A stretch of 35,255 nucleotides of DNA from Candidatus Fermentibacterota bacterium (GCA_030607835.1 JAUWJE010000001.1:1-35255), one strand, 5' to 3'. Shown: positions 25,142-34,175, counted from the first letter of the stretch. The notes: generated by a model from the letters alone, not told the origin. Numbers and translations: made by a program.

Positions 25142-25729
25142 ATGTCTCTCGAAGCAATCCTTTCAAAGATAGAGGCAGATGCGAATGAAGAAGCCGCAAT
25201 CATCCGCAGGAAAGCGCTAGATGAAAAAGAGAAAGAAAGAGATAAGCAGACCGGAGAGATTGAAGAAAAGCGAAAAAGAGATCTGGACAGGATCAAGGCA
25301 AGGGTTCAGGATATGCAGAAGCGAAAGGAATACCACGTTCAAAGAGAAGCTGTCAGACAGCTGATGAACGCCCGGAGAACTCTTATGGATGAAGCAATCC
25401 GGAAGGCTGTTATTAACCTTTCCTCTGAGAACGAGGAAAATTACCTTTCAATGATAGCATCGCTTCTTAACAAATGTGATATTGAGGGGGAGGTCGAAGT
25501 TCTGATCTCTTCTGCGGATGAATCACGCATAACTGCAAAATTCCTTGAAAGGCATTCCACAGATTCCAAGAAATATATCCTTTCAGATAACAGGCACAAT
25601 GAAACAGGTGGAATCATCTTCCGGGCTGGCAGGATAAGCCAGAACGGAACGTTCCCTATGATAGCAGAACTGATTCATGAAAGGCTGGTGATTGAGCTTT
25701 CTCAGATTATACCTCTGGAGAAAGACTGA
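25142..25729 (+). CDS. atpE: V/A-type ATPase peripheral-stalk subunit E
   Basis: Stalk subunit that dimerises with H/G. The 195-residue product has a long charged N-terminal coiled coil (1 to about 95, EADANEEAAIIRRKALDEKE) and a globular C-terminal domain ending with GGIIFRAGRISQNGTFPMIA and ERLVIELSQIIPL, the usual GG-[IV]-x-[IV] strand and final helix. The frame is open from 25034 inside the K gene, but ATG 25142 with GGAGG upstream is the right start. It begins seven bases after the K stop. Confidence 0.88.
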   Translation: MSLEAILSKIEADANEEAAIIRRKALDEKEKERDKQTGEIEEKRKRDLDRIKARVQDMQKRKEYHVQREAVRQLMNARRTLMDEAIRKAVINLSSENEENYLSMIASLLNKCDIEGEVEVLISSADESRITAKFLERHSTDSKKYILSDNRHNETGGIIFRAGRISQNGTFPMIAELIHERLVIELSQIIPLEKD

Positions 25730-25732
25730 AAC

Positions 25733-26707
25733 ATGTCGGATAGCTTCATATATGCTAATGGAAGAATTAGCGGCAAGGAAACAACGCTGCTGGACGATAG
25801 AATGTGGCAAATGCTAATGTCCGCACAGAATGAAGAAGAAGTGCTTCGATTTCTGGGAGACACCTGGTATGGAGGCTTCATGCAGCATCATAGTCTTGAG
25901 GACTGCTTCATCAATGCCATGGAAGTTACAGAGGAAGAACTTCTTGAGCTTTCAGAAGATGAAAGACTGGTCAGAGGGCTTCTTCACAGAAGAGATGTCA
26001 GAAATGCCAGATATATCTGGAAGAACCTGCTTTCCGTTAAGAAATCTCCTGAGGAAATAGAAATTGAGCGACCTGGATTAATATCTGTGGATACACTGGA
26101 AAAGGCAGTGCTCTCCGCTGAAGCAAGGGAAGAACTGCCAGATCTGTTCAGAGAGACTCTTGAGGAGCTTCTCGAAACGGAGGGGATCAGTGGTCCCGAT
26201 CTGGATCGTTTAATGGATAATCTTGCTGCAGAGGTTGAATATGAAGAACTTCCCTGCATAAGCTCCGGGTTCAGGACTTTCGTAATGACAAGACTGGAGC
26301 AGAAGAATTTCCTTACCGCCGGTCGATGCAAACTTGCAGGATCTTCAAAACAGGAAGCTCAGGAACTGCTGCTTCATGGCGGATACCATTCCGGGGAGGA
26401 GATTGCCGAGGCATATCAGAGGAATACACTTCCCTTGCTCATTGCAGAGAATCCAGGCTTTGAAGAACCTGCCAGGGCATTTGCGGATGCCCTTGATTCC
26501 GGATCGTTCTTCTCCTTCGAAAAGGAATGCGACAGACAGCTTCTGGAGCTTCTTGAAAAAGGAGCTTTCCCTGTTTTCGGCCCATCCCCGCTGGCAGCAT
26601 TCATTATTAGAAGGGAGATGGAAATTAAACATCTCAAACTTCTGGTCGCTGCAAAAACCGCCGGAGTAGATTCGAGCAGGCTTCAGGAACGCCTGCCCAG
26701 GGGATAG
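25733..26707 (+). CDS. atpC: V/A-type ATPase subunit C (d), rotor socket
   Basis: Funnel-shaped subunit linking the K ring to the central stalk. The 324-residue, nearly all-helical protein shows the internal threefold repeat typical of the family and the C-terminal signature RREMEIKHLKLLVAAKTAGV followed by a Leu-x-Glu-Arg-Leu end. It is divergent in its middle part, as is common for this subunit. Three bases separate it from the E gene, so it is cotranscribed. Confidence 0.85.
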   Translation: MSDSFIYANGRISGKETTLLDDRMWQMLMSAQNEEEVLRFLGDTWYGGFMQHHSLEDCFINAMEVTEEELLELSEDERLVRGLLHRRDVRNARYIWKNLLSVKKSPEEIEIERPGLISVDTLEKAVLSAEAREELPDLFRETLEELLETEGISGPDLDRLMDNLAAEVEYEELPCISSGFRTFVMTRLEQKNFLTAGRCKLAGSSKQEAQELLLHGGYHSGEEIAEAYQRNTLPLLIAENPGFEEPARAFADALDSGSFFSFEKECDRQLLELLEKGAFPVFGPSPLAAFIIRREMEIKHLKLLVAAKTAGVDSSRLQERLPRG

Positions 26708-26716
26708 GAGCGCAGC

Positions 26717-27046
26717 ATGTCGCAAGGTGGAATAGCATTTCTTGGAGACGCTGACAGCGTTCTTGGTTTCAGGGCTCTTGGAGTCGAAACGATTGTACCG
26801 GATGACGCTGATGATGCTAGAAAGCAATTTGAAAGATTAGTGAAGCAGGAAACATCGGTTATCATGATTACCGAGAAAATGATGGATTATCTGCAGGAGC
26901 AGATGGAAGAAGTAGTGCATATGGCCGTTCCAGCCGTCGTGGTTCTTCCGGGTATTACCGGAACGCTGAAACGCGGTGAGGATACTATCAGAGAACTCAT
27001 AATCAGGGCTGTTGGAGTGGATTTGATGTCGGATGAGCAGAAGTAG
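26717..27046 (+). CDS. atpF: V/A-type ATPase subunit F (central stalk)
   Basis: Small Rossmann-like stalk subunit that regulates coupling. The 109-residue product starts GGIAFLGDADSVLGFRALGV, the family's first strand and turn, and has VIMITEKMMDYL and VVVLPGITG before a C-terminal helix ending RAVGVDLM. Length and order in the operon (after C, before A) match. Confidence 0.92.
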   Translation: MSQGGIAFLGDADSVLGFRALGVETIVPDDADDARKQFERLVKQETSVIMITEKMMDYLQEQMEEVVHMAVPAVVVLPGITGTLKRGEDTIRELIIRAVGVDLMSDEQK

Positions 27047-27082
27047 GCTCAGGGACCGGGTAAAACCTGCCGGAGGCGATGG

Positions 27083-28852
27083 ATGATAAAAGGAACAATC
27101 GATAAAATTGCGGGTCCGCTGGTTGTCGCGGACGGAATGAAAGACGCCAGGATGTACGACCTGGTCTATGTGTCAGACTACGCTTTGATAGGTGAGATCA
27201 TCGAATTGAAGGGTGACAGGGCATCTATTCAGGTGTACGAAGAAACCGGAGGACTTAAACCTGGAGATCCTGTTGTAGCTACAGGAGAACCCCTTTCGGT
27301 TGAACTTGGTCCGGGTCTTCTTACGGCTATTTACGACGGTATCCAGCGCTCACTGGACGAGATACGCAAAGAGGCCGGAGACTGGATCACAAGAGGAATT
27401 ACCATAAGGGGTCTGGATCACAAGAAGGAATGGGATTTCAAGCCCGTTGCGGAAACAGGCATGGAAGTCTCCGGGGGTGAGGTTGTGGGCGAGGTTCCCG
27501 AAACTGAAGTAATTATGCACAGAGTTATGGTTCCCCCTGGCGTAAAAGGGGAAATAACCTGGATGATAGATGAGGGTTCTTACAATGTCGATACTATCAT
27601 AGCAAAGGTTAAGGAACCTTCCGGGGAAACAAGGGAACTTCAAATGTACCATAACTGGCCTGTTCGGAAACCACGTCCGGTAGCTGAGAAAAAAGCTCCC
27701 GAAGAACCTCTTTTAACCGGCCAGAGAGTTATCGATGCTTTCTTCCCGCTTGGAAAAGGTGGAACGGCCTGCGTTCCAGGACCGTTCGGCAGCGGTAAAA
27801 CCGTTATTCAGCATCAGCTCGCTAAGTGGGCTGACGCGGAAATAGTCGTTTACGTTGGGTGCGGCGAGCGGGGAAACGAAATGACAGACGTTCTTCAGGA
27901 ATTCCCTGAACTTGAAGATCCCAAGACCGGCAAGCCTCTTATTCTCAGAACCGTACTTGTTGCAAATACAAGCAATATGCCTGTTGCCGCGCGAGAGGCA
28001 AGCGTTTATACAGGCATAACCATCGGTGAGTATTTCCGGGATATGGGTTATTCAGTTGCCCTTATGGCTGATTCCACAAGCAGGTGGGCTGAAGCGATGA
28101 GAGAGATGTCCGGAAGACTCGAAGAGATGCCCGGAGAAGAAGGATACCCCGCATACCTGGGAACGCGGATTGCTGAGTTCTACGAACGGGCCGGGAATGT
28201 GAAGTGTATCGGAGGAGACAGGAGCGGAGCACTCACAGTTGTCGGCGCCGTCAGTCCTGCCGGCGGAGATCTTTCTGATCCTGTTGTACAGGCCACACTC
28301 AGAGTTGTTAAGGTCTTCTGGAGCCTTGAGGCGAGACTTGCATACGCAAGACACTTCCCCGCCATTGGATGGCTTGACAGCTATTCTCTCTATACCAACA
28401 ACCTGAAAGAGTACTACAACAGGGAGCTTGGAGATGAATGGGTCTTGATGATGAAAGAAGCCATGGCACTGCTTCAGCGTGAAGCGAATCTTCAGGAGAT
28501 AGCCCGTCTGGTTGGAGCAGAATCTCTTTCCCCTGAGGACCAGCTGATTCTATATACGGCAAGATCTCTGAGGGAGGATTTCCTTCATCAGAACGCCTTC
28601 CATGATGTTGATACTTTTACTTCCATCACAAAACAGAAGATCATGATGGAAGTAATAATGCACACACACAGTGAAATGGAAAAGGCGCTGAACACCGGTG
28701 TATCTCCCCGGAAACTGTTCAGCCTGCCTCTGAAAGAGGAAATAACCAGAATGAGGTATATCCATGAGGATAATATCTCAGACATTTCTGCAATCAAAGA
28801 ACATGTAACTTCACAGATCAACGGTCTGATCGAGAAGGAACAGACCGCCTGA
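27083..28852 (+). CDS. atpA: V/A-type ATPase catalytic subunit A
   Basis: Catalytic subunit of the V1/A1 head. The 589-residue product has the N-terminal barrel, the non-homologous insertion of V/A-type subunits (about 115-190), Walker A GPFGSGKT at 233-240, and the blocks VVYVGCGERGNEM, VALMADSTSRWAEAMREMSG, and EEMPGEEGYPAYLGTR. The C-terminal helical domain is complete. ATG 27083 is preceded by CGGAGGCG. All catalytic residues I can check are intact. Confidence 0.97.
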   Translation: MIKGTIDKIAGPLVVADGMKDARMYDLVYVSDYALIGEIIELKGDRASIQVYEETGGLKPGDPVVATGEPLSVELGPGLLTAIYDGIQRSLDEIRKEAGDWITRGITIRGLDHKKEWDFKPVAETGMEVSGGEVVGEVPETEVIMHRVMVPPGVKGEITWMIDEGSYNVDTIIAKVKEPSGETRELQMYHNWPVRKPRPVAEKKAPEEPLLTGQRVIDAFFPLGKGGTACVPGPFGSGKTVIQHQLAKWADAEIVVYVGCGERGNEMTDVLQEFPELEDPKTGKPLILRTVLVANTSNMPVAAREASVYTGITIGEYFRDMGYSVALMADSTSRWAEAMREMSGRLEEMPGEEGYPAYLGTRIAEFYERAGNVKCIGGDRSGALTVVGAVSPAGGDLSDPVVQATLRVVKVFWSLEARLAYARHFPAIGWLDSYSLYTNNLKEYYNRELGDEWVLMMKEAMALLQREANLQEIARLVGAESLSPEDQLILYTARSLREDFLHQNAFHDVDTFTSITKQKIMMEVIMHTHSEMEKALNTGVSPRKLFSLPLKEEITRMRYIHEDNISDISAIKEHVTSQINGLIEKEQTA

Positions 28853-28866
28853 GGGGGCATAGGGAT

Positions 28867-30273
28867 ATGATCAGAGAATACACAACAACCGTTGAGATAT
28901 CCGGCCCTCTGATGCTTGTTGACGGCGTTGAGGGTGTAGCGTACGAAGAACTGGTGGAAATAGAGCTTCCCACTGGAGAAATCCGTAACGGGAAGGTTCT
29001 TGAGATAGACAGCCGCATGGCGCTTGTACAGCTCTTCGAAGGGAGCAGCGGTACGGATATTTCCAGAAGCAAGGTTCGCTTCCTCGGGAAACAGGTCGAG
29101 CTTGGTGTTTCGGAGGAGATGCTTGGCAGAGTGTTCGATGGGCAGGGGCGTCCAAGAGCTCCGTTTGATACAGCTCCTCCTATAGTTCCCGAAAAGATGG
29201 TGAATATAAACGGAGCCCCCATCAATCCTTACGCAAGGGACTATCCGGCCGAGTTCATTCAAACCGGATTCAGTTCTATTGACGGAATCAATACGCTGGT
29301 GAGAGGGCAGAAGCTTCCAATCTTCAGCGGTAACGGACTTCCGCAGTCCATTGTTGCGGCTCAGATCGCGCGTCAGGCGAAAGTGCGTGGAAGTGAAGCA
29401 AGCTTTGCTGTCGTCTTTGCTGCGATGGGAATTACATTTGAGGAAGCCGATTACTTCATCCGTGATTTCCGTTCGACAGGAGCCATGGACAGGGCAGTTG
29501 TTTTCATGAACCTTGCGGATGATCCTGCCATTGAGCGTATCTCAACACCGAGAATGGCGCTGACAGCAGCGGAATACCTTGCTTACGAGAAAGACATGCA
29601 TATCCTTGTTATTATGACAGATATGACTAATTACTGTGATGCTCTCAGAGAGATAGCCGCTGCCAGAAAAGAAGTTCCCGGAAGGCGGGGTTATCCCGGT
29701 TACCTTTACACAGATCTTGCATCGATTTACGAACGGGCGGGAAGAATCAAGGGGAGAAAAGGATCGATTACACAGATCCCTATTCTTACAATGCCGGAAG
29801 ACGACAAGACTCATCCAATTCCCGACCTTACCGGTTATATCACTGAGGGTCAGCTGATCCTCAACAGAGAGCTTCACAAGAAGGGGATCTACCCTCCCAT
29901 GGATGTTATGGAATCTCTTTCGAGACTCAAGGATAAAGGTATTGGGGAGGGGAAGACGCGCGGAGACCACGCAGATCTTTTCAATCAGCTCATGGCAGCC
30001 TACTCGGCCGGAAAGGATGCAAGAGAACTTGCAGTTATCCTTGGCGCGGCAGCGTTGAGCCCGCTTGATCAGAAGTACCTTAAATTCGCTGGGGAATATG
30101 AAAAGCTGTACATCAGCCAGGGAGAACATGAAAACAGGAATATTGACGAAACTCTGGACCTTGGCTGGGAACTTCTGAAGCTTCTCCCAAGGGAGGAAAT
30201 GAAACGAATTGATCCAAAACGCCTTGATAAATACTGGCCTGTGAGCGACAGGGCAAAAGCAGCGGGAAGCTGA
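28867..30273 (+). CDS. atpB: V/A-type ATPase non-catalytic subunit B
   Basis: Non-catalytic head subunit alternating with A. The 468-residue protein has the fold and the conserved PIFSGNGLPQSIVAAQIARQ stretch where the P-loop is degenerate (no GKT), as expected for B subunits, plus MGITFEEADYF, LADDPAIERISTPRMALTAA, PGRRGYPGYLYTDLA, and the TQIPILTMPEDDKTHPIPDL motif. Fourteen bases separate it from atpA, with GAGGGGG serving as ribosome binding site. Confidence 0.97.
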   Translation: MIREYTTTVEISGPLMLVDGVEGVAYEELVEIELPTGEIRNGKVLEIDSRMALVQLFEGSSGTDISRSKVRFLGKQVELGVSEEMLGRVFDGQGRPRAPFDTAPPIVPEKMVNINGAPINPYARDYPAEFIQTGFSSIDGINTLVRGQKLPIFSGNGLPQSIVAAQIARQAKVRGSEASFAVVFAAMGITFEEADYFIRDFRSTGAMDRAVVFMNLADDPAIERISTPRMALTAAEYLAYEKDMHILVIMTDMTNYCDALREIAAARKEVPGRRGYPGYLYTDLASIYERAGRIKGRKGSITQIPILTMPEDDKTHPIPDLTGYITEGQLILNRELHKKGIYPPMDVMESLSRLKDKGIGEGKTRGDHADLFNQLMAAYSAGKDARELAVILGAAALSPLDQKYLKFAGEYEKLYISQGEHENRNIDETLDLGWELLKLLPREEMKRIDPKRLDKYWPVSDRAKAAGS

Positions 30274-30911
30274 TGGCGATAAAGGTTCGTGCCACCAGAA
30301 TGGAGCTTCTTCAGCTCCGGAAAAAGGTAGGCCTGGCTCAAAGGGGTCATAAGCTCCTGAAGGACAAACTTGACGAACTGATGCGCCAGTTCAAGATATT
30401 GATAAAGGAATATGAAGGAGCCAGGAGCGAACTCGAAAAGGAACTCAGCATTGCTTACGGCGAGTTCCTTTTCGCGAGGGCCGCAATGACGGAACCTGGT
30501 CTTCTCGATGCTCTTCGATATCCCGGAGCCGTAGCAAATGTGCAAACCTCCAAAAGGAAGATCATGAACCTGATTCTACCCGTATTTGAGGTGTCCATAA
30601 AGGGGAATGTTCGTAATTACGGAATGTTCGACACGCCCGTGGAGCTGGATGAAGCTCTGGAGGTTTATAAAAGGATACTGCCCCACATCGTGAAGCTGGC
30701 GGAACAGGAAAAGGCTATAAGCCTGCTTGCCAGGGAAATCGATACCACCAGGCGTAGAGTCAACGCTCTTGAATACAAGCTGATCCCTGAACTTCAGGAA
30801 GCCATAAGGTCTGTTAGATTGAAACTGGACGAAATGGAACGCGGAAATCTTACGCGGCTTATGAAGGTGAAGGAAATGGTTGAGGAAAAACGCAAGAAAA
30901 ACCGCGCCTAG
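30273..30911 (+). CDS. atpD: V/A-type ATPase central-stalk subunit D
   Basis: Rotor shaft, a long antiparallel coiled coil. The 212-residue product begins with the family's N-terminal block (RMELLQLRKKVGLAQRGHKL) and LLKDKLDELMRQF, and ends with RRRVNALEYKLIPELQEAIR and a Lys-rich tail. Its ATG overlaps the atpB stop (TGATG). It closes the operon; no hairpin terminator is visible in the 120 bases that follow. Confidence 0.95.
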   Translation: MAIKVRATRMELLQLRKKVGLAQRGHKLLKDKLDELMRQFKILIKEYEGARSELEKELSIAYGEFLFARAAMTEPGLLDALRYPGAVANVQTSKRKIMNLILPVFEVSIKGNVRNYGMFDTPVELDEALEVYKRILPHIVKLAEQEKAISLLAREIDTTRRRVNALEYKLIPELQEAIRSVRLKLDEMERGNLTRLMKVKEMVEEKRKKNRA

Positions 30912-31076
30912 GCAGACTAACCTTTCTTTCGTGATCAGACCGGGAAATGCTATATTATATGTCTCCATACAGTCAGAACTAATTATTTCAAAAATACAGC
31001 CTTGATATTCCGTCTCGAATGATTTATCAATTAAATGATGAAATTGATTTTCAAGTTTAAACAGGGAAGGGAAATA

Positions 31077-31673
31077 TTGAAAATTATATTTATGCTTTTT
31101 GTGGTCTTTTCATTCTCCAAGATAACGAGCGCTGATTATACGGTAAACTACGGCTGGGAAAGTACAGACACCATTCTGGGTATGCGTCCTGCCGATTGTG
31201 TAATAGCTCAAATTGCCACCGATCCTGTACACGGAGGTTCCCAGTCGCTTTATCTTGAACGAGTTTCTGATGATACTCCCCAGGCATACATAGCCTGGAT
31301 TGTAGGCCTTCAGGATGGCGATGAGATTACTGTCAGCGTATGGTTTTACGATGATACGCCGGGATCAGCCCCAAGAGGAAGAACCTGGGCACACTGGAAT
31401 GACAGCCCCGGAGATGTGAACGTTTACAGCGGGAGTGCAAGCGGTCCTGGCTTTTTCACAACAGGTATAGGCTGGGAAGAAATAGAATGGACATGGACTG
31501 TTGTAGACAGTCATACCGGTCTTGTTATTGAAGCAAGGATATACTCAAATCCGGGTGATGCTGTCTGGATCGATGATATGACCGTCACCGTTCCCGATCA
31601 TGCTACCATTTATACTCCTGGAACCGTCGCTCTTGAAAACAGCACCTGGGGTGACATAAAAGCGGCATTCTAG
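31077..31673 (+). CDS. Secreted beta-rich protein of unknown function
   Basis: Not recognised with confidence. I choose the TTG at 31077, which follows GGGAAGGGAAATA and yields a classic signal peptide (MKIIFMLFVVFSFSKITSA, then ADY); the frame is also open from ATG 31035, which has no ribosome binding site. The mature part, about 180 residues, is aromatic and Asp/Gly/Thr-rich with alternating strands such as GDEITVSVWFYDD and GLVIEARIYSNPGDAVWIDD, the look of a carbohydrate-binding jelly roll (CBM4/9-like). The end, ALENSTWGDIKAAF, resembles short conserved C-terminal tails (S-T/S-W-G-x-I-K) that I associate with exported proteins of candidate phyla; that link is an inference. An extended -10 (TGC TATATT, 30948-30956) lies upstream. 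Confidence 0.6.
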   Translation: MKIIFMLFVVFSFSKITSADYTVNYGWESTDTILGMRPADCVIAQIATDPVHGGSQSLYLERVSDDTPQAYIAWIVGLQDGDEITVSVWFYDDTPGSAPRGRTWAHWNDSPGDVNVYSGSASGPGFFTTGIGWEEIEWTWTVVDSHTGLVIEARIYSNPGDAVWIDDMTVTVPDHATIYTPGTVALENSTWGDIKAAF

Positions 31674-31679
31674 TTTATT

Positions 31680-31737
31680 GACATGCACGCTCTGGTGCGT
31701 GTCCCCAAAGAGCATGACTCTCTGGTGCATGTCCCCT
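31680..31737. repeat. REP-like repeat pair after the secreted-protein gene
   Basis: Two related units of about 27 bases share CTCTGGTGC(A/G)TGTCCCC: one ends at 31706, the other at 31736. The first folds as GACATGCAC (31680-31688), GCTCTG loop, GTGCGTGTC (31695-31703). The GGGGACACGCACC form on the other strand resembles REP elements mobilised by Y1 (RAYT) transposases. It sits between the secreted-protein stop and the convergent elbB stop and may also act as a terminator. Confidence 0.6.
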
Positions 31738-31742
31738 CTTAG

Positions 31743-32393
31743 TTAGAAAAGCTCACCAAGTTTCTCAACCATATTTACAGCGCCCTCGAAAACTTCTGCA
31801 GGTCCATTCGCAAGCATATATGCGGGAGTTGTGACAATCTTTCTATCCCTGTCCACAATGGAATCATTGACAGGGCAGTTCACATGAACTGCGCCCATGG
31901 AATTAATGGCATCAGCTGTTTCAGGATGAGAGCCGATAGTCAGTCTTGCTCCAGGGATTGTTCTGGCCAGTATTACAGGAGCAATACACATCGCCGCAAT
32001 CGGCTTACCGTTTTCCAGAGCTTCATCGATCAGTTTTCTGACATCCTGATTTACGGAGCATTCAGGTCCATCCTTCGCGAAGGAGCAGAGCGTCAGCGCC
32101 GCGCCGAAACCTCCAGGGAAAACAACAGCATCGTAATCATCAGTCGAGAGATCCGCCAGAGGCCTTATTTCACCCCTTGCAATTCTTGCAGATTCCACGA
32201 GAGCGTTTCTTGATTCACGTTCCGGTTTTTCTGTGCAGTGATCAACAGCAGCTGACTGCTCTATATCCGGAGCAGTGAATATTATGTCGTAACCTGCTCT
32301 GTCCAGAGCGATAAGAGCGGAAACAGCTTCATGAATCTCCGTGCCGTCCTTTACACCGCACCCGCTTAGAACAAATGCAACTTTTCTTCTCAT
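31743..32393 (-). CDS. elbB: ElbB-type DJ-1/PfpI family protein (glyoxalase III-like)
   Basis: ElbB (SCRP-27A) belongs to the DJ-1/PfpI superfamily; the E. coli protein has a low glyoxalase III activity and was linked to isoprenoid synthesis, with its true role unclear. The 216-residue product matches along its length: FVLSGCGVKDGTEIHEAV, RNALVESARIARGEIRPL, VVFPGGFGAA, the nucleophile elbow AAMCIAPVILA with Cys136, HVNCPVNDSIVD and KIVTTPAYMLA. Start is ATG 32393 with AAAGGA upstream; an in-frame start at 32417 is less likely. Confidence 0.93.
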   Translation of the reverse strand: MRRKVAFVLSGCGVKDGTEIHEAVSALIALDRAGYDIIFTAPDIEQSAAVDHCTEKPERESRNALVESARIARGEIRPLADLSTDDYDAVVFPGGFGAALTLCSFAKDGPECSVNQDVRKLIDEALENGKPIAAMCIAPVILARTIPGARLTIGSHPETADAINSMGAVHVNCPVNDSIVDRDRKIVTTPAYMLANGPAEVFEGAVNMVEKLGELF

Positions 32394-32535
32394 TTGAATT
32401 CCTTTCATAATGTACAACCGTGTGAATCTAAATGAACAGATACTACATCAGGTACAACCAGTCCAGCGGGCTGCGGGGTTTCACGCGAACGGTCAGTAGA
32501 GTATCTTCGTAAAGAATTATTCAGGAGGGTTAAAC

Positions 32536-33207
32536 ATGTCCAGATTACTTTTTCCATTTCTTGTTCTTCTGATGATGCTTTCATCATGCTACTATGGAGC
32601 CATGCAGGGCGCGCACACACTTGGAGAGGATCACCTTACAGTAACAGGAGGCGTGACCCTTCCAGCGTATTTCTCAGCTGAATCGAAAAAGGAGGCTGAA
32701 GACAGCAGAGTAGATTTCCTTCAGGTATATCCATCGTTAAGTATTGCCACAGGGGCAACAGACAGGATTGATCTTGGAGCATCGTCTTTCGGATATGGCG
32801 TTGGACCCTTCATCAAATACAACCTGATGCCGCCTTCGAACCCAACCGCAATATCGGCACTATTGAACATGAACTACATTATTCCCATGCAGGTTATGCT
32901 GCCTAGAATATCCCTCAGTGCAGGACACCGTTTTGACCGTGATCTTGAGATATTCATAGGATGTGACGCTGGATACGGACCTGATCTCGCTAATATCCCC
33001 AGAACGCAGGACGGCGGACATGACTGGGATTTAGTGGAGAATTCATTTTTTTCCTGCATACGAACCGGCTGCATCTATGAATTGAGAGGTCCGGGCAGTC
33101 CGAACGCAAACAGGACGTACATACCTGAATCCATCATGTTCCAGTTTTCCATTCCACTTGATCTTACAAGGGGTATGATACTTGCCGGGCTTGCTGTCAC
33201 ATATTAA
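32536..33207 (+). CDS. Outer-membrane-like lipoprotein, unknown function
   Basis: I cannot name a family. The N-terminus is a lipoprotein signal (hydrophobic FPFLVLLMMLSSC, lipobox LSSC with Cys18). The mature part of about 205 residues has alternating strands ending in aromatic residues (VDFLQVYPSLSIATGATDRI, DLGASSFGYGVGPFIKYNL, FSIPLDLTRGMILAGLAVTY) as in small beta-barrels or outer-membrane beta-barrel-like proteins, and the C-terminus ends in Tyr. Four further Cys suggest no obvious pattern. The ATG follows AGGAGGG by seven bases. It is divergent from elbB across a 142-base gap in which I see no clear promoter. Confidence 0.7.
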   Translation: MSRLLFPFLVLLMMLSSCYYGAMQGAHTLGEDHLTVTGGVTLPAYFSAESKKEAEDSRVDFLQVYPSLSIATGATDRIDLGASSFGYGVGPFIKYNLMPPSNPTAISALLNMNYIIPMQVMLPRISLSAGHRFDRDLEIFIGCDAGYGPDLANIPRTQDGGHDWDLVENSFFSCIRTGCIYELRGPGSPNANRTYIPESIMFQFSIPLDLTRGMILAGLAVTY

Positions 33208-33282
33208 GGTGTTCCTCAGGAGTATTCCTAAGCAGGAATAATGCACGCAATCCAGATATAGACATGATAGAATGTTACCGGA

Positions 33283-34125
33283 ATGTATTATTCAGAAGGG
33301 AATTTCGGGTTGATACCAATAACTGATATGCATGTTCATACAAGCGACTCTCCCGATGCCGATATTCCAGCGCGTGAATTGGTCGCACGAGGCCTGAATA
33401 TGAATCTTGCCGGAATCGGTTTTGTCGCTCACGTTGATCTAGATCCGGAGGATTACTGTTATGGAGGATTCAAGGAAAACACTTACAATCGATCCATAGA
33501 GCTTGCCAGGAGGGAAGCAGCCAACAGAATACTCGTTCTGAAAGGAATAGAAGTTGGGGAACCCCATATTTACGAGGAACAGGTGAAGGAGATAGTCGAT
33601 TACTCAGCATATGACTTCATCACAGGTGCTATACATTCAGTTGAGGGAGCAGGTATGATTCTGGGGAAGTCGGCTTACGAAAACGCGAATCCGCTTGAAA
33701 TTGTGGAGCGGTATTACACTGAAACGCTGCAAATGGTTGCAGAAGCGGATATGGACATACTTGCGCACATGGGCCTTTTCAGAAGAGGACTGGCGCTTGC
33801 CGGGCTCGAGCATGATTTCAACGAACTGGAGCTGTGGCCCGATACAATTCTTCGTATTCTCGAGATCATTATAGACAGGAACATCTCACTTGAACTGAAC
33901 ACATCCGGTCTGCGCCGCAGGGAAAATATCACATACCCCACGCCTTGGATTCTCGAGTTATATCACAGGATTGGAGGAACACTTATTACCATCGGGTCAG
34001 ATACTCACCGTGAGCCATATGTTTTCTTCGGTCTTTTCGATGGCAGACAACTCCTGATTGAATCGGGATTCAAAGAAGTTTTCTGCTTCGAAAACAGAAT
34101 TCCGAAGAGAATGTCACTGGTTTAA
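33283..34125 (+). CDS. PHP-domain phosphatase, histidinol-phosphatase HisJ-like
   Basis: PHP proteins are metal-dependent phosphoesterases; HisJ removes phosphate from histidinol phosphate in histidine synthesis. Metal-binding motifs appear in order: DMHVHTSDSPDAD (15-27), FVAHVD, KGIEVGE, ITGAIHS, ILAHMG, SLELNTSG and ITIGSDTHRE. The 280-residue length matches HisJ. No other his gene is nearby, so another phosphate monoester is possible. The frame starts at ATG 33283, but TTG 33310, preceded by AAGGGAATTTC, is an alternative start which would give MIPITDMHVHTS. Confidence 0.85.
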   Translation: MYYSEGNFGLIPITDMHVHTSDSPDADIPARELVARGLNMNLAGIGFVAHVDLDPEDYCYGGFKENTYNRSIELARREAANRILVLKGIEVGEPHIYEEQVKEIVDYSAYDFITGAIHSVEGAGMILGKSAYENANPLEIVERYYTETLQMVAEADMDILAHMGLFRRGLALAGLEHDFNELELWPDTILRILEIIIDRNISLELNTSGLRRRENITYPTPWILELYHRIGGTLITIGSDTHREPYVFFGLFDGRQLLIESGFKEVFCFENRIPKRMSLV

Positions 34126-34139
34126 TAATTCTATCTCCC

Positions 34140-34168
34140 TTTACATTACTGGAATAAGTCGTAAGAAT
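34140..34168 (+). promoter_or_regulatory. Promoter for the riboswitch transcript
   Basis: TTTACA (34140-34145), 17 bases, AAGAAT (34163-34168), just after the PHP gene stop. Transcription would begin about 34175, immediately before the hairpin and first aptamer. Confidence 0.4.
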
Positions 34169-34175
34169 ATTACCC

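Noticed and set aside
26084..26094. Isolated TGTGGATAC DnaA-box-like 9-mer in atpC
   Set aside because: A single hit in coding sequence is expected by chance; only clusters were reported.
26345..26827. Long antisense frames opposite the ATPase genes and opposite atpA/atpB
   Set aside because: They are shadows of strongly supported genes, have no ribosome binding sites and encode low-complexity or Ser-rich products.
30912..31034. Terminator after the V-ATPase operon
   Set aside because: No stable hairpin with a T-tract could be found in the gap.
32478..32490. Third parS-like site GTTTCACGCGAAC
   Set aside because: The centre is CGCG instead of CGTG and the right arm is imperfect; two or more mismatches to a palindrome that is perfect at the other two sites.
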